From Muribaculaceae bacterium (lineage in GTDB: Bacteria; Bacteroidota; Bacteroidia; Bacteroidales; Muribaculaceae), in assembly GCA_029057985.1 (NCBI GenBank), contig JAIDYR010000101.1, positions 1 to 58,257 on the forward strand: a stretch of DNA of 58,257 nt. The letters run 5' to 3'. Positions 16,336-25,233 of the stretch are shown piece by piece. Position numbers and translations under genes: made by a program. Under the pieces are notes generated by a model. That model saw only the letters and a program-made list of their open reading frames with translations, was not told the origin of the DNA and ran no database searches. How positions within the stretch are numbered: position 1 is the stretch's first letter; every line of letters begins with the position of its first letter.

Positions 16336-16788
16336 TCAATCCCTGCCCATCTTTCTGCAATCGGCACAGATGCCGTAGACGCTTGAAGAAGAGTATTCAG
16401 GGAGAAAATCAGAGAAATGATGAGAGAGGATACGTTCGGTCAGGACCGGGTCGTCGACTTCGCGGATTGATCCGCAGCGGCGGCAGATGAGGTGAATATG
16501 ATTGCCTCGACCGACTTCATATCGAGCCTGATTCGGTTCAAAGAGGTGGCGGTTGAGTATGCCTGCCTCGCAGAGAAGTTCAAGAGTGTTATAGACCGTG
16601 GCCCGGCTGACATGATAGCCTTCTGACTCCAGTGCATTATACAGCTGATCTACGTCAAAATGAGCCGAAAGCTCAACAGCTTTGGCTAAAATGGCGTAGC
16701 GCTCCGGGGTCTTGCGCAGATGTTGCTTTTGCAGAAACTCCGTCAATCTGGAGCGCAAAAGTATGAATTCTGAGTTTTGAGAAGGCAT
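16336..16788 (-). CDS. Fur-family metal-responsive regulator
   Basis: 150 aa from the ATG at 16788. The winged-helix part contains 'RKTPERYAILAKAVEL' and 'VSRATVYNTLELLCEAGIL'. The metal and dimerisation part contains 'HIHLICRRCG' and a C-terminal CADC motif, i.e. two CxxC pairs for structural zinc. A longer in-frame start at 16839 would overlap the predicted promoter at 16809-16840, so I reject it. Candidate sensor of iron, zinc or peroxide; the subtype cannot be decided. Confidence 0.85.
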   Translation of the reverse strand: MPSQNSEFILLRSRLTEFLQKQHLRKTPERYAILAKAVELSAHFDVDQLYNALESEGYHVSRATVYNTLELLCEAGILNRHLFEPNQARYEVGRGNHIHLICRRCGSIREVDDPVLTERILSHHFSDFLPEYSSSSVYGICADCRKMGRD

Positions 16789-16808
16789 AAAAGATATGTT
16801 TTCGACTA

Positions 16809-16840
16809 CAAAGATAAGACTATCCCGCGGGATATGCAAA
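16809..16840 (-). promoter_or_regulatory. Promoter of the Fur-family gene
   Basis: On the minus strand TTTG (16840-16837), 20 nt, TATCTTTG (16816-16809). The expected start of transcription is about 15 nt before the ATG at 16788, which supports the shorter protein. Confidence 0.65.
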
Positions 16841-16843
16841 CAA

Positions 16844-16877
16844 AAAGCCGAAAAATCTTTTAAGATTCATCGGCTTT
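16844..16877 (-). terminator. Intrinsic terminator of the lysozyme gene
   Basis: Read on the minus strand: AAAGCCGA pairs with TCGGCTTT with an inner AATC/GATT extension, then TTTTTGTTTG. It separates the lysozyme transcript from the Fur-family gene. Confidence 0.75.
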
Positions 16878-16990
16878 AAGGTAATAATTGAGTTACCGTA
16901 ATATATATGGTAGGGTTATATGGTGACTTTGAAATTGCATCATGACTCCCATGGGGAGAATGAAGCGTGTATATTCATTGCATTACCGGG

Positions 16991-17485
16991 TTAATGGCGG
17001 AAGAAAGCCTTGAATTCTTCGACGCGGCGTGCGTGGATTCTCTTATGGACCTTCCCCTTATAATGGCACATTGACTCGAAAGCCTGCTGAATATTTCGGT
17101 TGCCTTGCTTGAGCAGGCTTACAACAGTCGACTTATTGACGCGGCCGGGGCCTACATTATAAGCTAGAACGCCAAGTAGGAGAGAGTCTTTTCCGTAGGA
17201 CTTGTAATAGTCCACAAGTTTCTTCAGATCCTGACGCAACAGCGCGTCGGCTTGTTTCTCTGAAAGAGTTGTCCCTCGGCGATATTTTTCGCCGGGTTTC
17301 ACCAGATGGCCGTATCCTATCAGCGGCCAATGTTTGGAGGAGTGTAGAGTCTCGTACTTTTTTATCATCGCCACGGCCTCTTCAAATTCAGAAGCACTGT
17401 AAGAAGCCCCTTGGGCGGAATTGCTTGCGAAAGCACCCGAGAAAGAAGTGATCGCGAGCATCAAGATAATAAGTAACTTTTTCAT
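16991..17485 (-). CDS. Secreted lysozyme-like protein (GH24 type)
   Basis: 164 aa from the ATG at 17485, which begins a clean signal peptide (MKKLLIILMLAITSFSGAFA); the longer frame from 17530 would add 15 unlikely residues. The mature domain has 'KKYETLHSSKHWPLIGYGHL', containing the GH24 catalytic Glu and GYGH motif, and 'LLGVLAYNVGPGRV'. Predicted to cleave peptidoglycan in the periplasm or outside the cell. The third GH24 catalytic position (often Thr before IGYGH) reads Leu here, common in related Bacteroidales sequences as far as I recall. A promoter-like site lies about 400 bp upstream, implying a long leader. Confidence 0.8.
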   Translation of the reverse strand: MKKLLIILMLAITSFSGAFASNSAQGASYSASEFEEAVAMIKKYETLHSSKHWPLIGYGHLVKPGEKYRRGTTLSEKQADALLRQDLKKLVDYYKSYGKDSLLLGVLAYNVGPGRVNKSTVVSLLKQGNRNIQQAFESMCHYKGKVHKRIHARRVEEFKAFFRH

Positions 17486-17889
17486 AGCAAAAAACATTCC
17501 CGTCTTGAATTCTCGGAATTTCCGGGCCATCGCAGCCTCAGAAAGTTCCGTTCCTCCCGATCGCGCTCTTGGGAATGGAAATTGGGGTTATAACATTTTA
17601 AGGGTTTGACAATATTCCCGGCTACTCTGACCGGAATATTACGGGATTTCCCGGTCATTGCAGCCTCGGGTTGAGAAAATGATGATGACGGACCTCCTGA
17701 TGGAATTGGATTCAATCGGCTGAATCGGGTTAAAATTCTCGCTTTGCCGACCGGCTCCGGGAAGTCGCGTCTTGGAAGGAATGATGTCGATGCTGAGCAA
17801 TGCTAATATGACTATTGCCGGGAGGCATCGGAGCGCTTCACTTTCTCGAACCTATTATAAAACACACAAATAGTCGATAAGTTTGAGTG
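17486..17889 (-). other. Possible long 5' leader of the lysozyme gene
   Basis: About 400 nt between a strong promoter (17890-17921) and the lysozyme start. It holds a duplicated 26-nt motif (GAGGCTGC-AATGACC-GGGAAATCCCG and GAGGCTGC-GATGGCC-CGGAAATTCCG, minus strand) near 17643-17669 and 17519-17545, with several CCGGGAAAT/ATTTCCGG-like inverted repeats. A 77-codon frame crosses it but resembles no known protein and has low-complexity composition, so I do not call it a gene. Confidence 0.4.
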
Positions 17890-17921
17890 CAAAATTACAA
17901 AAAAGTTTAAACATGACCAAA
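17890..17921 (-). promoter_or_regulatory. Predicted minus-strand promoter
   Basis: TTTG (17921-17918), 20 nt, TAATTTTG (17897-17890) on the minus strand. The first recognisable gene downstream is the lysozyme gene, about 400 nt away. Confidence 0.6.
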
Positions 17922-18048
17922 AAAATTGCGAAAAAATATGTTGTACAGCATAGTTTTATGGCATTTTTGTGTGTCTTAAAGTTGTCGATATATGCAATGC
18001 AAATAGAATTTTGATGACAAAATGATTAATCAAATAGAGAAATTTTAT

Positions 18049-18056
18049 TAAATTTG
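18049..18056 (+). promoter_or_regulatory. Possible -7 element of the trmH-type gene
   Basis: TAAATTTG, 43 nt before the ATG at 18099. No TTTG is present at the right distance upstream, so confidence is limited. Confidence 0.35.
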
Positions 18057-18098
18057 CGCAAAAATGACGGAATTAATAAATTTTGATATATTACTGCC

Positions 18099-18947
18099 AT
18101 GATCATCAGAGAGATAGCGGAAATAGAGGATGACAGAGTAATGGATTTTAGTCGGCTGACCGAATGTCAGCTCCGCAGCAGACTGCGTCCTGAAGACGCC
18201 CGCATAATTGTTGAGAGTCCGAAGGTAATAAAGACTGCTCTGAAATCCGGACATACTCCGATATCTATTCTTACCGAGCGGAAGCATATCGAAGGGGATG
18301 CGAAAGAGATAATAGCGATTGCCGACCGCATGACGGGAGGGGCAGGGATCGATGTATTCACCGCCGATCGGGGAGTATTGGCATCCCTGACCGGATATAC
18401 TCTTACGCGCGGAGTCCTCTGCGCTATGCGTAGGCCGAAAGAAAATAGCATGCCGGAAGTGATGGAAATGATCAGCGCATCGGATGACTCAGCTTGTATT
18501 CGTGTGGGAGTTCTTGACGGCGTCTGCGATTCGACGAATATAGGTGCGATTTTCAGAAGTGCAGCGGCATTAGGATTGGATGCATTACTTCTTACCCGAG
18601 ATTGCTGCGACCCCTATAGCCGCAGAGCTATCCGCGTCTCGATGGGGTCAGTGTTTCTGTTGCCGTGGGGATGGATAGATTCCGTAGACGACATAAGAGA
18701 ATATAAATTCAAGACAATCGCAATGGCTCTTCGCGACGACAGCATCGGACTTGACGATCCGCGTCTGAAAGAAGAACGACGTCTGGCTATGGTCATGGGC
18801 ACGGAAGGCGACGGACTGGCGGCCGACGTCATCCTTGGAGCGGACTACGTTGTCAAGATTCCGATGTCTCATGGTGTCGACTCTCTGAATGTTGCGGCTG
18901 CCTCAGCAGTGGCTTTCTGGGAGTTGGTGGCAAAACGCAATAACTAA
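18099..18947 (+). CDS. TrmH/SpoU-family RNA 2'-O-methyltransferase
   Basis: 282 aa. The SPOUT catalytic domain in the C-terminal half has all three motifs: 'NIGAIFRSAAALGLDAL' (motif 1), 'AMVMGTEGDGL' (motif 2) and 'IPMSHGVDSLNVAAA' (motif 3), which form the trefoil knot for S-adenosylmethionine. The N-terminal ~100 residues form a substrate-binding domain similar to RlmB/TsnR types. The target (23S rRNA or tRNA) cannot be fixed from sequence. Single gene, divergent from the lysozyme gene. Confidence 0.88.
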   Translation: MIIREIAEIEDDRVMDFSRLTECQLRSRLRPEDARIIVESPKVIKTALKSGHTPISILTERKHIEGDAKEIIAIADRMTGGAGIDVFTADRGVLASLTGYTLTRGVLCAMRRPKENSMPEVMEMISASDDSACIRVGVLDGVCDSTNIGAIFRSAAALGLDALLLTRDCCDPYSRRAIRVSMGSVFLLPWGWIDSVDDIREYKFKTIAMALRDDSIGLDDPRLKEERRLAMVMGTEGDGLAADVILGADYVVKIPMSHGVDSLNVAAASAVAFWELVAKRNN

Positions 18948-19009
18948 TATCCGGTAACTTAATATTCAGTACGGAAAAAAGCATGTTGCCAAAATTTTTA
19001 CCTAAAAAA

Positions 19010-19040
19010 TTTGAAAGTTACGTAAAATTGATTAATTTTG
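19010..19040 (+). promoter_or_regulatory. Promoter of the fimbrial operon
   Basis: TTTG (19010-19013), 19 nt, TAATTTTG (19033-19040). Predicted leader of about 195 nt before the first gene at 19241. I looked for flanking inverted repeats that would indicate an invertible promoter and found only a short GTAACTT/AAGTTAC pair that does not enclose the -7 element. Confidence 0.6.
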
Positions 19041-19240
19041 CCGCTGAAATAAACCTGACTTTTATCGAATTGACTTATTAGAAGATAATTGCCTAACTCT
19101 TAGCAAATTGCTATATTTTGATTCCTTTCTCCTTTCTCTGTTGAAATCATAAGTAAACAGTGACTTAAAATTGCATGCAAAAACTCCGACACTCTGCGTC
19201 AATATAAATTTCGCATGAGGTCATCAGATATAACATAGAC

Positions 19241-19831
19241 ATGAAAAGACTTTCACTTTTTGCGATTCTTTTCGCCTTTGGCTACATGCTGGTTCCGGAT
19301 GCCAAAGGTCAGAACGTGGCCTTAAAAACTAACCTTATCTATGATGCCCTGGCCAATGTCAATCTTGGCTTGGAAGTCAAGATGGCTCCGCGTTGGACAT
19401 TTGATATCAATGGAGATATCAACGATTGGTCGTTTGGTGAGTATAAGAAATGGAAACACTGGATGGCTCAGCCGGAAGTACGCTATTGGTTCTGTGAAGC
19501 CATGCATGGTAATTTCATAGGATTGGAATTACACGGAGGCCAATACAACATCGGAAATATCGACATGAATTTTTCATTTCTCGGCACAGACTTCAGTGTA
19601 TTGAAAGATTCACGTTATCAAGGTTGGTATGCCGGAGCCGGTCTGACCTACGGCCACGCCTGGATGCTCTCCAAACACTGGAACATCGAAGCTGAGATAG
19701 GGGTAGGCTGGAGTTTTACACGCTTCGATTCTTACCCATGTGCCAAATGCGGCTCCAAAATAATCGAGAATGGAGATCATAATTATATAGGTCTAACCAA
19801 AGCTGCGCTCAACGTAGTTTATATTTTCTAA
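19241..19831 (+). CDS. DUF3575-type outer-membrane protein of the fimbrial locus
   Basis: 196 aa with a signal peptide (MKRLSLFAILFAFGYMLVPDAKG) and a beta-strand-rich mature chain starting 'ALKTNLIYDALANVNLGLEVKMAPRWTFDINGDINDWSFGEYKKWKHW' (shown split here only as a landmark, about residues 28-75), the usual opening of DUF3575. It ends 'ALNVVYIF', consistent with a small outer-membrane barrel. DUF3575 and DUF3868 genes typically head Bacteroidales fimbrial operons. The next gene starts 26 bp downstream. Confidence 0.8.
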   Translation: MKRLSLFAILFAFGYMLVPDAKGQNVALKTNLIYDALANVNLGLEVKMAPRWTFDINGDINDWSFGEYKKWKHWMAQPEVRYWFCEAMHGNFIGLELHGGQYNIGNIDMNFSFLGTDFSVLKDSRYQGWYAGAGLTYGHAWMLSKHWNIEAEIGVGWSFTRFDSYPCAKCGSKIIENGDHNYIGLTKAALNVVYIF

Positions 19832-19856
19832 TCCTCCGCTTATTCCGTCCAAAAAA

Positions 19857-21290
19857 ATGAAAAGATTTATTACAATGGCAGCATGCCTGATGATGGCTGC
19901 CGGTCTATGGGCACGCATGCCGGAGGCCTCGGACGTGACTGTCTCCGACATTTCGGCAGAACATGACGGCGACCGCCTGAATGTGGCCTTCCAACTTGAT
20001 TTTTCAAAAATGCCTTATGGCATTAACAATGAGACTCGCATTATCCCTGTCATTACGAATGAAGACAAGACATTGCGTCTTGACATGATAACTCTTGCAG
20101 GACGCAATCGCCTGATTCAGGCCGAGCGCACGGGGGCTATAAAAAACAACGACGCGCATTTCTACAATGCCAAGGAGACTAAAGCTCTTCCATATAAGGC
20201 CTCAGTAGGCTGGGAAGATTGGATGAATACGGCCAATATCGATCTCGTAGTTGAAAATGTAGGATGCTGCGAAAGTCGCAAGCGGATTGCCGACCGCGGA
20301 TTAGCGAGGCTTAATATGGGCGAACGGGTGTTCGATGCGGATCTCGTTTATATAACTCCTATTGAAGAGCGCGTAAAGCAACGTAATGCAAGAGGAGAAG
20401 CCTACATTGATTTCGTTGTCAATACGACCAACATACGTCCGGAATATCGCAACAACCCGGTCGAACTGAAAAAGATACGCGCCACGATCGATTCTATTAA
20501 ATTAGACCCGGATACTAAAATCACTTCGCTTTCGATCGAAGGTTATGCATCTCCGGAAGGCTCTTACAGTAACAATGAGCGACTGGCGAAGGGGCGTACG
20601 GAAGCATTGGCCGAATATGTCCGCGGTCTATATACGTTTCCTAAAGCAATTATGAAAACATCGTGGGTGGCCGAAGACTGGGCAGGACTCAGGAGATTCG
20701 TCATCAACAGCGATATAAATAATAAGGATAAAATCCTTGCTGTCATTGATTCCGATCTTTTGCCCGACCCGAAAGATCGGAAGCTCGCCAAAGATTTTCC
20801 GACCGAATATAAGTATATGCTTGCTAATTGGTATCCGGCTCTCCGACATTCCGATTATGCCGTAGCCTACGAAGTGAGAAAATACACTGACCCGGCCGAG
20901 ATCGCAGAGGTTTTCCATAAAAATCCTTCCAAACTTTCATTGCGCGAATTATTCATCTATGCTGAGACATTGGACAATAACAGTCCGGAATATGCCGATG
21001 TATTTGAGACCGCGGCAAGAATGTTTCCGGATAGTGAGACGGCTAACTTAAACGCCGGAAATGTAGTCATGAAAAGCGGAAACCTGGCTCAGGCTTCCTA
21101 TTATCTTGATAGGGCGGGAGCGACACCGGAAGCGATTTATGCAAGAGGAGTTCTCGCAGCAAAGAAAGGTGAATACGATAAAGCTAAATCTCTTTTCGAA
21201 GAAGCAAAAAAATCAGGAATCGACACTTCAAAAGCTGAAGCATCTCTGAAGAAGATGACTGAACCAAAGATTATCATCCTTCAAGAATAA
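19857..21290 (+). CDS. DUF3868 protein with OmpA-like C-terminal domain
   Basis: 477 aa, signal peptide of about 19 residues. Residues 20-140 match the DUF3868 pattern ('VTVSDISAEHDGDRLNVAFQ'). An OmpA-like peptidoglycan-binding segment follows near residues 215-260 ('SLSIEGYASPEGSYSNNERL'). The last 70 residues look like a TPR-like helix pair ('AIYARGVLAAKKGEYDKAKS'). Likely anchors or organises fimbrial assembly at the outer membrane. Co-transcribed with its neighbours. Confidence 0.8.
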   Translation: MKRFITMAACLMMAAGLWARMPEASDVTVSDISAEHDGDRLNVAFQLDFSKMPYGINNETRIIPVITNEDKTLRLDMITLAGRNRLIQAERTGAIKNNDAHFYNAKETKALPYKASVGWEDWMNTANIDLVVENVGCCESRKRIADRGLARLNMGERVFDADLVYITPIEERVKQRNARGEAYIDFVVNTTNIRPEYRNNPVELKKIRATIDSIKLDPDTKITSLSIEGYASPEGSYSNNERLAKGRTEALAEYVRGLYTFPKAIMKTSWVAEDWAGLRRFVINSDINNKDKILAVIDSDLLPDPKDRKLAKDFPTEYKYMLANWYPALRHSDYAVAYEVRKYTDPAEIAEVFHKNPSKLSLRELFIYAETLDNNSPEYADVFETAARMFPDSETANLNAGNVVMKSGNLAQASYYLDRAGATPEAIYARGVLAAKKGEYDKAKSLFEEAKKSGIDTSKAEASLKKMTEPKIIILQE

Positions 21291-21334
21291 ATCAAAAAAC
21301 ATAATAACTTTTTAACTTATCCATTTATAGGAAC

Positions 21335-22885
21335 ATGAAAAAAATCTATTCATTAGCATTCCTGTCGGGTCTTATGCTTCTTGGCAGTTGTGCGAGCGAT
21401 GCTCCGGAAGTAAATCTTCCTCCTATCGATGATGAAGGTAACATCGGCTACATCCGCATTAACTTTGCCAACTCGGATGCGACCCGTGCCGACGATCCCA
21501 ATTCAACCGAAAATGAGTCAAGAATCGAAAACGCAGCCTTCATATTCAGATGCGCCGATGGCTCACACTTCACGACTTATCTCGGTCCTACTGACACAGA
21601 GGATGCAAAGTGGGTAAAACCCGCTCATCCCGGCCAAGAGGGTAATCAATGCGCAATCATCCGTCTCAAGAAGCTTCCTGTGACAGTCGCCGCCATTATC
21701 AACGGCGATCGCTCCACAGGCTACGACCTCGATGATATAAGCAACCTGAAGATAAATAAAGCCTGCAAGGGGAATAATACCGACAACCTCTTCTATATGA
21801 GTAGCTCCAAATACTATGATGCCAATGGCAATCCGGTATATAGAGTGCCCATTACGAGCGACCAGATCTTTACTGAAGCCGAAACTGCCGCTTCTTCGAC
21901 AGCTAAGGCTGTGCAGGTGAGAGTAGAGCGCTGCGTGGCAAAAGTAGGAATCTTCAATGATATCACTCTGAATAACGGCACTCTCAATCCAAATAAAAAC
22001 GGGCAGGTCGCTAACGCGATAGTTACTTTTACCCCCATGTATTCTTTCCTCACGGCGACAAGCTCGGAGGCATATACAGTGAAAAGACTGCCAAGGGATG
22101 TCACAAGCCTGGGAGACAATGTAGCAGAATGGATTAATATTCCTTCAGAGTATCGTTCGAAATGGGTTGACCGCACGACAGCCCCTCTCCATTATCCCTG
22201 CCTTAACGAAGTTGACGCTAACTGGAAAGATCTTTCCAAGGCCTCCATTACTTTCGGAAAAGGAAAGTTCATCTATCCATTCGATAATAATCAGGAGAAA
22301 GACGTAGATCAGACTTCTATTGTCGTAATGGGCCGATATACAGTTACCAATTCTGCCGGTCAGAGCCTGGCGGCTGCCGACGGAAGCTTCTATCTCGTAG
22401 GTTTCGAAAATACTTTCCAGGTATATAAAACTGAGAAGGAGGCTATCAAGGCTATGGGAGGAACTGACACGGATGTCCTTGTTCCTGAAGGCGTAAATAA
22501 TAAAGATCTGAATCCCCACTCGACCTATAATGAATATGTAGAGAATATCAACGATTGGAAAGGCTGGACCGGCTGGATGAAGATAAAGGGTAAAAATATC
22601 GTGACCCGCTGCATCAAGTACAATGGAGGCTTCGGCTACTATTCAAAGCAGCTCAATCGAAAGACTTTCGATGACGGCGTGATGCTCAATGGCGTTGTGC
22701 GTAACCACTATTATAAAGTCAACATCAAAGAAATAGTAGGCATGGGAGTCGGCATCCCCGATCCGAATCAGCCTATTATTCCCGCTGATACTCCCGATCC
22801 CACACTCCAGAACTATTATCTCCATATGAGTGTGGATATCCTCCCCTGGCATCAGGTCCAGAACAACGTAAGCTGGGGTAATTGA
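21335..22885 (+). CDS. Mfa1-like major fimbrial subunit (fimbrillin)
   Basis: 516 aa. Lipobox LGSC with Cys19. After a short prosegment there is an Arg in 'ATRADD' suited to arginine-specific processing, which in type V pili frees the donor strand. The chain is beta-rich, has the P-MYSFL and 'VVRNHYYKVNIKEIVGMG' blocks typical of Mfa-like shafts, and ends 'ILPWHQVQNNVSWGN', a characteristic C-terminal strand. It should be exported as a lipoprotein, cleaved on the surface and polymerised. A strong hairpin follows the stop, perhaps setting subunit stoichiometry. Confidence 0.85.
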   Translation: MKKIYSLAFLSGLMLLGSCASDAPEVNLPPIDDEGNIGYIRINFANSDATRADDPNSTENESRIENAAFIFRCADGSHFTTYLGPTDTEDAKWVKPAHPGQEGNQCAIIRLKKLPVTVAAIINGDRSTGYDLDDISNLKINKACKGNNTDNLFYMSSSKYYDANGNPVYRVPITSDQIFTEAETAASSTAKAVQVRVERCVAKVGIFNDITLNNGTLNPNKNGQVANAIVTFTPMYSFLTATSSEAYTVKRLPRDVTSLGDNVAEWINIPSEYRSKWVDRTTAPLHYPCLNEVDANWKDLSKASITFGKGKFIYPFDNNQEKDVDQTSIVVMGRYTVTNSAGQSLAAADGSFYLVGFENTFQVYKTEKEAIKAMGGTDTDVLVPEGVNNKDLNPHSTYNEYVENINDWKGWTGWMKIKGKNIVTRCIKYNGGFGYYSKQLNRKTFDDGVMLNGVVRNHYYKVNIKEIVGMGVGIPDPNQPIIPADTPDPTLQNYYLHMSVDILPWHQVQNNVSWGN

Positions 22886-22928
22886 TAGCTCCGGAATAAT
22901 TCGAAAGACTCGACTCTCCTAATCAAAG

Positions 22929-22974
22929 GTGGGCATCGCCCACTAATGTCGTGAGGGATTGAAACCCCTCACGA
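22929..22974 (+). promoter_or_regulatory. Intercistronic hairpins after the major fimbrillin
   Basis: Two stems in the 119-bp gap: GTGGGC (22929-22934) with GCCCAC (22938-22943), and TCGTGAGGG (22949-22957) with CCCTCACGA (22966-22974), a perfect 9-bp stem. A T-run (ATTTTT) follows about ten nt later, so this is a candidate partial terminator or mRNA-stabilising element limiting expression of the anchor and tip genes. Confidence 0.55.
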
Positions 22975-23004
22975 TACCTAAGAAAATTTTTAAGTAAGAC
23001 AGAT

Positions 23005-24039
23005 ATGTTTCTCTCATTTCTAAATCAATACAGAGGGGCTGCATTGGCGGCAGGATTCGTGGGTCTTGCCCTTTGCTCGTGCGATTCGTCGTTTATATAT
23101 GACGATCTACCCCCTTGTATACCGGAATATAAAGTCAGGCTATTGTATACCTACAATATGCAGAATGTCAATCGAGTGGATCAGGTTGAGGCGGCTGAGG
23201 TATATGCATTCGATTCCGATGGAAATCTTTCAGCTTCCGTAAAGGCTGACCGGCAGACACTCATTGATAATGCATGGACGCTTCCTCTTGAATTGGAGCG
23301 CTCCAAAAAATATGATATCATAGTTTGGGCAGGTCTGACAGATGATTCTCCATTTTCTCTTGATGGCTACAGGTCTTTTGCTTCAAAGGAAGATCTTACA
23401 TGCCGTCTGAATACTAAAATCGATGAGGAAGGCTCCATAACATCTGACATGGTTTTCCCCCCTCTTTTCCATGGGGCTACTTCAGTTAAATACGAAGTGG
23501 AAGACGGACAGGAAGTATATGAAGCGCCTCTGATAAAGAATACAAATACAATTGATGTAATCGTCCGCAAATCTAACGGTGAACCCGTAGAAGAGGATTA
23601 CTATTTTGTAGAGATGACAGACGCCAACGGCGTCATGGACTGCGCTAATAACGTATCGGGAGATAACATTCAATATCACCACGCTTCTTTCGCCTCCGAG
23701 CAACTGCCTCTGCCGGATGGAGAAGGCGACCTGCAATCGCAGACTTCTGAAGCGGGACGCTGGCAGTTTCATACCGCGCGCCTGATGAAAGATTCAAGTG
23801 CCCGACTGAAAATCTCTCTCGGCCATAGCAATATCAATCTGATCGATACCGGACTTATTGACCTTCTTCTGGCATCAAAAGCTTATGAAGCTCCCTATAT
23901 GGATGATCAGGAATATCTTGACCGTCAGGATTCTTATAGTCTTGATTTCAAGCTGCGTGTAGATGAGAAATGGGCTGTTGTCGAAATTTATGTCAACGAT
24001 TGGCTCGTAGTGGTAAATGATGTGGAATGGAAAAAATGA
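23005..24039 (+). CDS. Mfa2/FimB-like fimbrial anchor lipoprotein
   Basis: 344 aa. Signal peptide with lipobox LCSC, lipidated Cys26. 'YKVRLLYTYNMQNV' and 'EAAEVYAFDSDGNL' in the N-terminal third and 'YDIIVWAGL' are typical of FimB/Mfa2-family proteins. The C-terminus 'AVVEIYVNDWLVVVNDVEW' is the usual final strand. Family members stay lipidated and anchor the pilus, limiting its length. Its stop overlaps the longest frame of the next gene, but the next signal peptide starts after it, at 24062. Confidence 0.82.
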   Translation: MFLSFLNQYRGAALAAGFVGLALCSCDSSFIYDDLPPCIPEYKVRLLYTYNMQNVNRVDQVEAAEVYAFDSDGNLSASVKADRQTLIDNAWTLPLELERSKKYDIIVWAGLTDDSPFSLDGYRSFASKEDLTCRLNTKIDEEGSITSDMVFPPLFHGATSVKYEVEDGQEVYEAPLIKNTNTIDVIVRKSNGEPVEEDYYFVEMTDANGVMDCANNVSGDNIQYHHASFASEQLPLPDGEGDLQSQTSEAGRWQFHTARLMKDSSARLKISLGHSNINLIDTGLIDLLLASKAYEAPYMDDQEYLDRQDSYSLDFKLRVDEKWAVVEIYVNDWLVVVNDVEWKK

Positions 24040-24061
24040 AACCGGTCATAGAAGAATAGAT

Positions 24062-25204
24062 ATGAAAAATTTACTTAAGATTTCACTTCTCCTTCCGGTA
24101 ATGGCAGTCGCCTCCGGCTGCTCTTCAGATAAGGATCCCGAATATGATCTTGAAGGAGATTATACTGTAGTCATGTCGATGCAGACTTCAGCGACACGCG
24201 CGGCAGCTGAAGAGCTTTATAAAGCGATAGATGAAAACAGGGTTTATTTTGCCACTTACAATATCGATATGAGCGGAAATGCCCGAGATTGGCTTTACGA
24301 CGGTTCTTCAGATGCCTCATCTAAAGAGAATCATGAATTGGAGGCTGTCTATTTTACTCCCAACTGGGGACCTTCCGTTTCCGCACGTCTTGAAAAGAAA
24401 TCATATTCCGGAGGCTTTTATACAGGCATTTTCTCAGTGCCGCAATATGCCAATAGCGGATTTTCAGTAAAGGATAAGAAGAATCTCGGGAACGCAACTT
24501 TCCAGACTATAAATTTCCCAAGTCCGGCAAACGGCAAGGAAGTGTGGGAGCCTGCCTCAGACAGAGATATTCCGATGGCAGGAATCACAAAGATTTCATC
24601 CGATTTCCTGCTGCCGTATAATGCGACTGTCCATGACCATTCGCCTCTTAAATTGCCCGTCACAAATATGGTGCGTTCGATGGCCAAGATAGTGATAGTT
24701 GATGAGGCTGATATTATAGCATCTGCATCACTGGAGAGTCTGAAGACAGGATTTCTGACTCCGAATCCTACTGCATGGATGAAAGGCGAAGCAGTTATCC
24801 CTCCATATTCTCCGGCAGCCGTAGCAGCCAATCTGTTTACTCAGAAGCTTACAAAGTCAAATGCGGTTGTTGATGGCAAACCGGCCTATGTCTTTTACAC
24901 TTTCGAGCGTGATTTCTCTAATGTGAAGGCTAACGCGGATGCGAGAAAAATAATTACGCTCACTGCCGGCAATAATTATAATCTGCCGGCTGACAAGAAG
25001 ACCGTCAAAGTTAGTTTCTCACCTTATAATGCCGGAAGCCAGGCTATTGATAATCCCGAGTCCATTCCGACCGGAGATTGGGCCGGTATAAAAAGAAACA
25101 CAGTATATTATTTCCATATTTACGCACCACAGACAGGAGGTATCCAGATTCAGGTTTCTGCATCGGATTGGGTACATCATGATGCTGAAGATTTCACATT
25201 CTAA
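24062..25204 (+). CDS. Fimbrial accessory/tip lipoprotein, Mfa-like
   Basis: 380 aa from the ATG at 24062, which begins a proper lipoprotein signal (lipobox ASGC, Cys20); an in-frame start at 24017 lies in the previous gene and is rejected. 'MQTSATRAAAEELYKA' supplies an Arg near the mature N-terminus for pilin-type processing. The C-terminus 'YYFHIYAPQTGGIQIQVSASDW' is a fimbrillin-type final strand. Probably a minor subunit between shaft and tip, equivalent in position to Mfa3/FimC, but sequence alone does not decide which. Confidence 0.75.
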   Translation: MKNLLKISLLLPVMAVASGCSSDKDPEYDLEGDYTVVMSMQTSATRAAAEELYKAIDENRVYFATYNIDMSGNARDWLYDGSSDASSKENHELEAVYFTPNWGPSVSARLEKKSYSGGFYTGIFSVPQYANSGFSVKDKKNLGNATFQTINFPSPANGKEVWEPASDRDIPMAGITKISSDFLLPYNATVHDHSPLKLPVTNMVRSMAKIVIVDEADIIASASLESLKTGFLTPNPTAWMKGEAVIPPYSPAAVAANLFTQKLTKSNAVVDGKPAYVFYTFERDFSNVKANADARKIITLTAGNNYNLPADKKTVKVSFSPYNAGSQAIDNPESIPTGDWAGIKRNTVYYFHIYAPQTGGIQIQVSASDWVHHDAEDFTF

Positions 25205-25233
25205 TTTAGGCACGTCAATATCATAAAAAGCTC

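Noticed and set aside
17482-17715. 77-codon frame before the lysozyme gene
   Set aside because: Its composition is unlike a folded protein, it overlaps the lysozyme signal peptide, and it mostly reads through the duplicated motif.
18948-19240. Possible invertible promoter before the fimbrial operon
   Set aside because: No pair of inverted repeats encloses the promoter. Only a 7-bp GTAACTT/AAGTTAC pair was found and it leaves the -7 element outside.
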